Below the pieces are notes generated by a model. That model searched no databases, was not told the origin of the DNA, and saw only the letters and a program-made list of their open reading frames with translations. A stretch of DNA of 64,000 bases from Pararhodobacter oceanensis (GTDB taxonomy: Bacteria > Pseudomonadota > Alphaproteobacteria > Rhodobacterales > Rhodobacteraceae): positions 1 to 64,000 of the forward strand of contig NZ_QDKM01000008.1 of the NCBI RefSeq assembly GCF_003076755.1, read 5' to 3'. The position numbers were made by a program, and so were the translations under genes. Positions 61,770 through 64,000 of this stretch are shown one piece after another. Each line of letters starts with the position of its first letter. Within the stretch, counting starts at the first letter, position 1.

Positions 61770-62783
61770 ATGTCCTGGTTTTCCCTCGGCTCCCTAACCC
61801 TCCCCTATCAATTGCAACGCCAAGGCGTGGCGCTGCGCAGCGATATGGCACGCCTCGGGCAAGAGTTGACCACCGGTCAAACCGCCAACCCGCAGCGCCA
61901 TTTGCAAGGCGATATCGCTCCGCTCGCCGCGATAGAGACCCGGCTGGCTCGTATCGAGTCCTTCACCCAAAGCAGCAAATCCACGGCGCTGCGGGTGGAT
62001 GCGATGCAAAATGCTATGGGCCAATTGGAGGCTGCGCGCAGCGATATTTCCAGCAAATTACTGCTCTCGCCGAACTCCGGCGCGCCAGAGGATATGCTGC
62101 GCAGTCTGGGCACCAGCGCGAGCCATGCGCTTGGCAGTGCGGTCTCGGCGCTGTCGCTGAGTGTTGCCGGCCAGACGGCCTTTTCCGGCACCGCCACCGA
62201 CCGCGCGCCCTTGGTGCCCGCGGCGCAAATCATGAGCGAAATCTCTGCGCGCGTCGGCGCCCTGACCACCGCCGATGCAATTGTCGCCGAGGTGAACAAA
62301 GCGTTCCATGATGCCGGAGAGCTGTTCGACACCAGTTTCTACCAAGGCAGCGAGGCGGGCCCGGGCGCCAAAACCAGCGCGGATTCCGGCGATGCCGCAC
62401 GTCTGCCCACCGCCGCCGACACGCCGATCCGCGCGGCGCTCTCTGGCTTGGTGATCGCGGCGCTGCTTGCTGATGATACGCTCGCCATCGACCAAGACGC
62501 GCGTCAGGATCTGGCCAGACAGGGCGCGCTCGCCCTGATCGATGCTGGCCCCGCCCTCACCGGCATGCAGGCCGGGCTCGGCGATGAACAGGCGCGGCTC
62601 GATGCGCAGGCCGTGCAATTCACCACCGAGCGCGACGCGCTGACCAGCGCGCGGCAGGGGATGATCGGCGTCGATCCCTATGAGGCCGCAATGCAGCTGG
62701 AACAAACGCGGGTGCAGTTGGAAACGCTCTATACGGTGACCGCGCGCACCTCGCGCCTGTCGCTGACGGAGTATCTGCGATGA
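61770..62783 (+). CDS. flgL: Flagellar hook-associated protein FlgL
   Basis: A 337-residue HAP3-type protein with flagellin-like ends. The N-terminal helix (RQGVALRSDMARLGQELTTGQTANPQRHLQG, about 13-43) and the C-terminal YEAAMQLEQTRVQLETLYTVTARTSRLSLTEYL match FlgL. It joins FlgK to the flagellin filament. The intervening region is Ala-rich and divergent, so the call rests partly on the position between flgK and flgI. It overlaps flgI by 4 bases (ATGA). Confidence 0.9.
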   Translation: MSWFSLGSLTLPYQLQRQGVALRSDMARLGQELTTGQTANPQRHLQGDIAPLAAIETRLARIESFTQSSKSTALRVDAMQNAMGQLEAARSDISSKLLLSPNSGAPEDMLRSLGTSASHALGSAVSALSLSVAGQTAFSGTATDRAPLVPAAQIMSEISARVGALTTADAIVAEVNKAFHDAGELFDTSFYQGSEAGPGAKTSADSGDAARLPTAADTPIRAALSGLVIAALLADDTLAIDQDARQDLARQGALALIDAGPALTGMQAGLGDEQARLDAQAVQFTTERDALTSARQGMIGVDPYEAAMQLEQTRVQLETLYTVTARTSRLSLTEYLR

Positions 62784-63880
62784 TCCTGCGCCTGTTTTTG
62801 ACCTGCGCTCTGGTGCTGGTCACCTCGCTGGCGCAGGCGCAGGTCCGGCTTAAGGATCTGGTCGAATTTGACGGCGTGCGCGGCAATGACCTGATCGGCT
62901 ACGGGCTGGTGGTCGGGCTGGACGGCACCGGCGACGGGATCCGCAATGCGCCCTTCACCGAGGATATTATGGCCAATATCCTCGAGCGTTTGGGCGTCAA
63001 TGTCACCGGCGAACAGTTCCGCCCGCGCAATGTCGCCGCGGTGCTGGTCACCGGCACCTTGCCGCCCTTCGCGCGCACAGGCTCAAGGGTGGATGTGACG
63101 GTCTCGGCCATCGGCGACGCCGACAGCCTGTTTGGCGGCACTTTGGTGATGACCCCGCTGAACGGCGCCGACGGGCAGATTTACGCGGTCGCACAGGGTT
63201 CGGTGATCGCGGGCGGCGTGGCCGCACGTGGCGAGGCCGCCGAGGTGGTGCACGGCGTGCCGACCTCAGGCTCGATCCCCGGCGGCGCAAGGGTCGAGCG
63301 CGAGGTCGAATTCACCCTCGCCAGCCTGTCGCAGGTCAGACTGGCGCTCAGACAGGCCGATTTCACCACCGCCTTGCGCATTGAGCAGGCGGTCAACGGG
63401 CATTTCGGCCGCGCCGTCGCCGCCATGCAGGATTCGGGCACCGTGGTCGTGGATATCGCCGCCACCCGCACCGCCAGCGCCGCCCATGCGCTCAGCCGCA
63501 TCGAAAACCTTGTCGTCGCCCCCGGTTCCCGCGCGCGGGTGGTGATTGACCAACGCTCAGGCACGATTGTCATGGGCGAAGAGGTGCGCATCAGCCGCGT
63601 CGCGGTGGCGCAGGGCGGGCTCACCCTGCGGGTCGAGGAAACACCGCTTGCAGTGCAGCCCAATCCGTTCAGTGCGGGTGAAACCATTGTGGTGCCGCGC
63701 ACCGATGCGGCGATCGACAATGATCCCGGCATCAGCCTGGCCGAAGTGCGCGGCGGCACCACGCTCGCCGAAGTCGTCGCCGGCCTGAACGCGCTTGGCG
63801 TCGGGCCGCGCGATATGATCGACATTCTCAACACGATCAACGCCGCCGGCGCGCTTCATGCCGATCTACTGGTGCGGTGA
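62780..63880 (+). CDS. flgI: Flagellar P-ring protein FlgI
   Basis: A 366-residue periplasmic protein forming the P-ring around the rod in the peptidoglycan layer. A Sec signal peptide (LFLTCALVLVTSLAQAQ) precedes VRLKDLVEFDGVRGNDLIGYGLVVGLDGTGD, an unmistakable family start. NVAAVLVTGTLPPFARTGSRVDVTVSAIGDADSL and a C-terminal LNALGVGPRDMIDILNTINAAGALHADL follow. Length is normal. It ends 18 bases before the convergent partial gene at the window edge. Confidence 0.96.
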   Translation: MILRLFLTCALVLVTSLAQAQVRLKDLVEFDGVRGNDLIGYGLVVGLDGTGDGIRNAPFTEDIMANILERLGVNVTGEQFRPRNVAAVLVTGTLPPFARTGSRVDVTVSAIGDADSLFGGTLVMTPLNGADGQIYAVAQGSVIAGGVAARGEAAEVVHGVPTSGSIPGGARVEREVEFTLASLSQVRLALRQADFTTALRIEQAVNGHFGRAVAAMQDSGTVVVDIAATRTASAAHALSRIENLVVAPGSRARVVIDQRSGTIVMGEEVRISRVAVAQGGLTLRVEETPLAVQPNPFSAGETIVVPRTDAAIDNDPGISLAEVRGGTTLAEVVAGLNALGVGPRDMIDILNTINAAGALHADLLVR

Positions 63881-63898
63881 TTGCCTTAAGTGGCGCGC

Positions 63899-64000
63899 CT
63901 AAAGCCGCCCTTCGACAAAGGCAATTAGCCGCGGCAAGCAGATGTTCTGCAGGTCGTAATTTTCGATGATATGCGCCCGTGCCTCTTGCCGGAGCGCCTC
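63899..64000 (-). CDS. C-terminus of a probable glycosyltransferase (partial)
   Basis: On the minus strand the last 102 bases read an open frame ending with TAG at 63899, whose final 33 residues include EARAHIIENYDLQNICLP and FVEGRL. The pattern (A-R-x-x-I-x-E-x-Y-D-L, C-L-P) resembles the C-terminal helix of GT4-type glycosyltransferases of this family, but only this fragment is present, so the call is tentative. Convergent with flgI. Confidence 0.55.
   Translation of the reverse strand, partial: EALRQEARAHIIENYDLQNICLPRLIAFVEGRL

Noticed and set aside
1-64000. tRNA, rRNA or CRISPR loci
   Set aside because: No T-loop-like GTTCGA-containing cloverleaf, rRNA segment or regularly spaced direct repeats were recognised by reading; a tRNAscan or Infernal run would be decisive.

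Overview
The window looks like chromosomal DNA of a high-GC alphaproteobacterium of the Rhodobacteraceae (Roseobacter/Paracoccus/Rhodobacter relatives). The evidence is the abundance of TRAP and branched-chain-type ABC uptake systems, a Rhodobacter-type porin, the alphaproteobacterial block DUF3576 lipoprotein-leuS-lptE-holA, the block thioredoxin-LON domain-Trm112 beside xthA, CtrA-like boxes in front of motB and flgE, and an intergenic repeat whose core resembles one I recall from this family. I cannot name the species. I saw no tRNA, rRNA or CRISPR array.

Layout. 1-850: right end of an IS3-family element with a broken transposase, followed by a probably 5'-truncated helix-turn-helix gene. 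1085-9532: aromatic-acid locus. A minus-strand series encodes gentisate dioxygenase, fumarylpyruvate hydrolase, maleylpyruvate isomerase, an FAD hydroxylase of the 3-hydroxybenzoate 6-hydroxylase type, two paralogous TRAP binding proteins and one DctQ/DctM permease; a MarR gene diverges from it. 9615-18178: two convergent operons bracketed by the same 16-base operator. One encodes a complete branched-chain-type ABC importer plus an alpha/beta hydrolase; the other encodes TetR, an acyl-CoA ligase and an intact/degenerate MaoC pair. 18312-25574: beta-propeller protein, EamA and MFS transporters, HAD hydrolase, FAD dehydrogenase and a polysaccharide-export lipoprotein. 25609-32566: a rifampin-phosphotransferase-like PEP-utilising enzyme, a TAXI-type TRAP operon with DUF1850, and a GntR regulator.

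32682-46628 is mostly housekeeping: Trm112, LON-domain protein, thioredoxin, exonuclease III, response regulator, ribA, L,D-transpeptidase, YggS, porin, leuS, lptE, holA and a GST. 46637-52533 is tamB/tamA. 52757-57291 holds a fosmidomycin-resistance-type MFS, LysR, an overlooked 51-residue ORF with its own terminator, ahcY, and a 0.5-kb intergenic repeat block. 57292-63880 holds a PPP-family phosphatase and the flagellar run motB-flgE-flgK-flgL-flgI. The last 100 bases carry the 3' end of a minus-strand gene that resembles a glycosyltransferase.

How the parts work together. The gentisate genes should convert 3-hydroxybenzoate (inferred) to pyruvate and fumarate, with the neighbouring TRAP system as the obvious uptake candidate and MarR as the likely sensor. 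The TetR module appears to be a self-contained uptake, CoA-activation and hydration unit for an unidentified acid. I found no clear defence system or other wholly new machine. The most original signals are regulatory: the duplicated TetR operator, the palindrome at the TRAP binding-protein promoter, CtrA-like boxes, hairpin leaders, and two intergenic repeat families.
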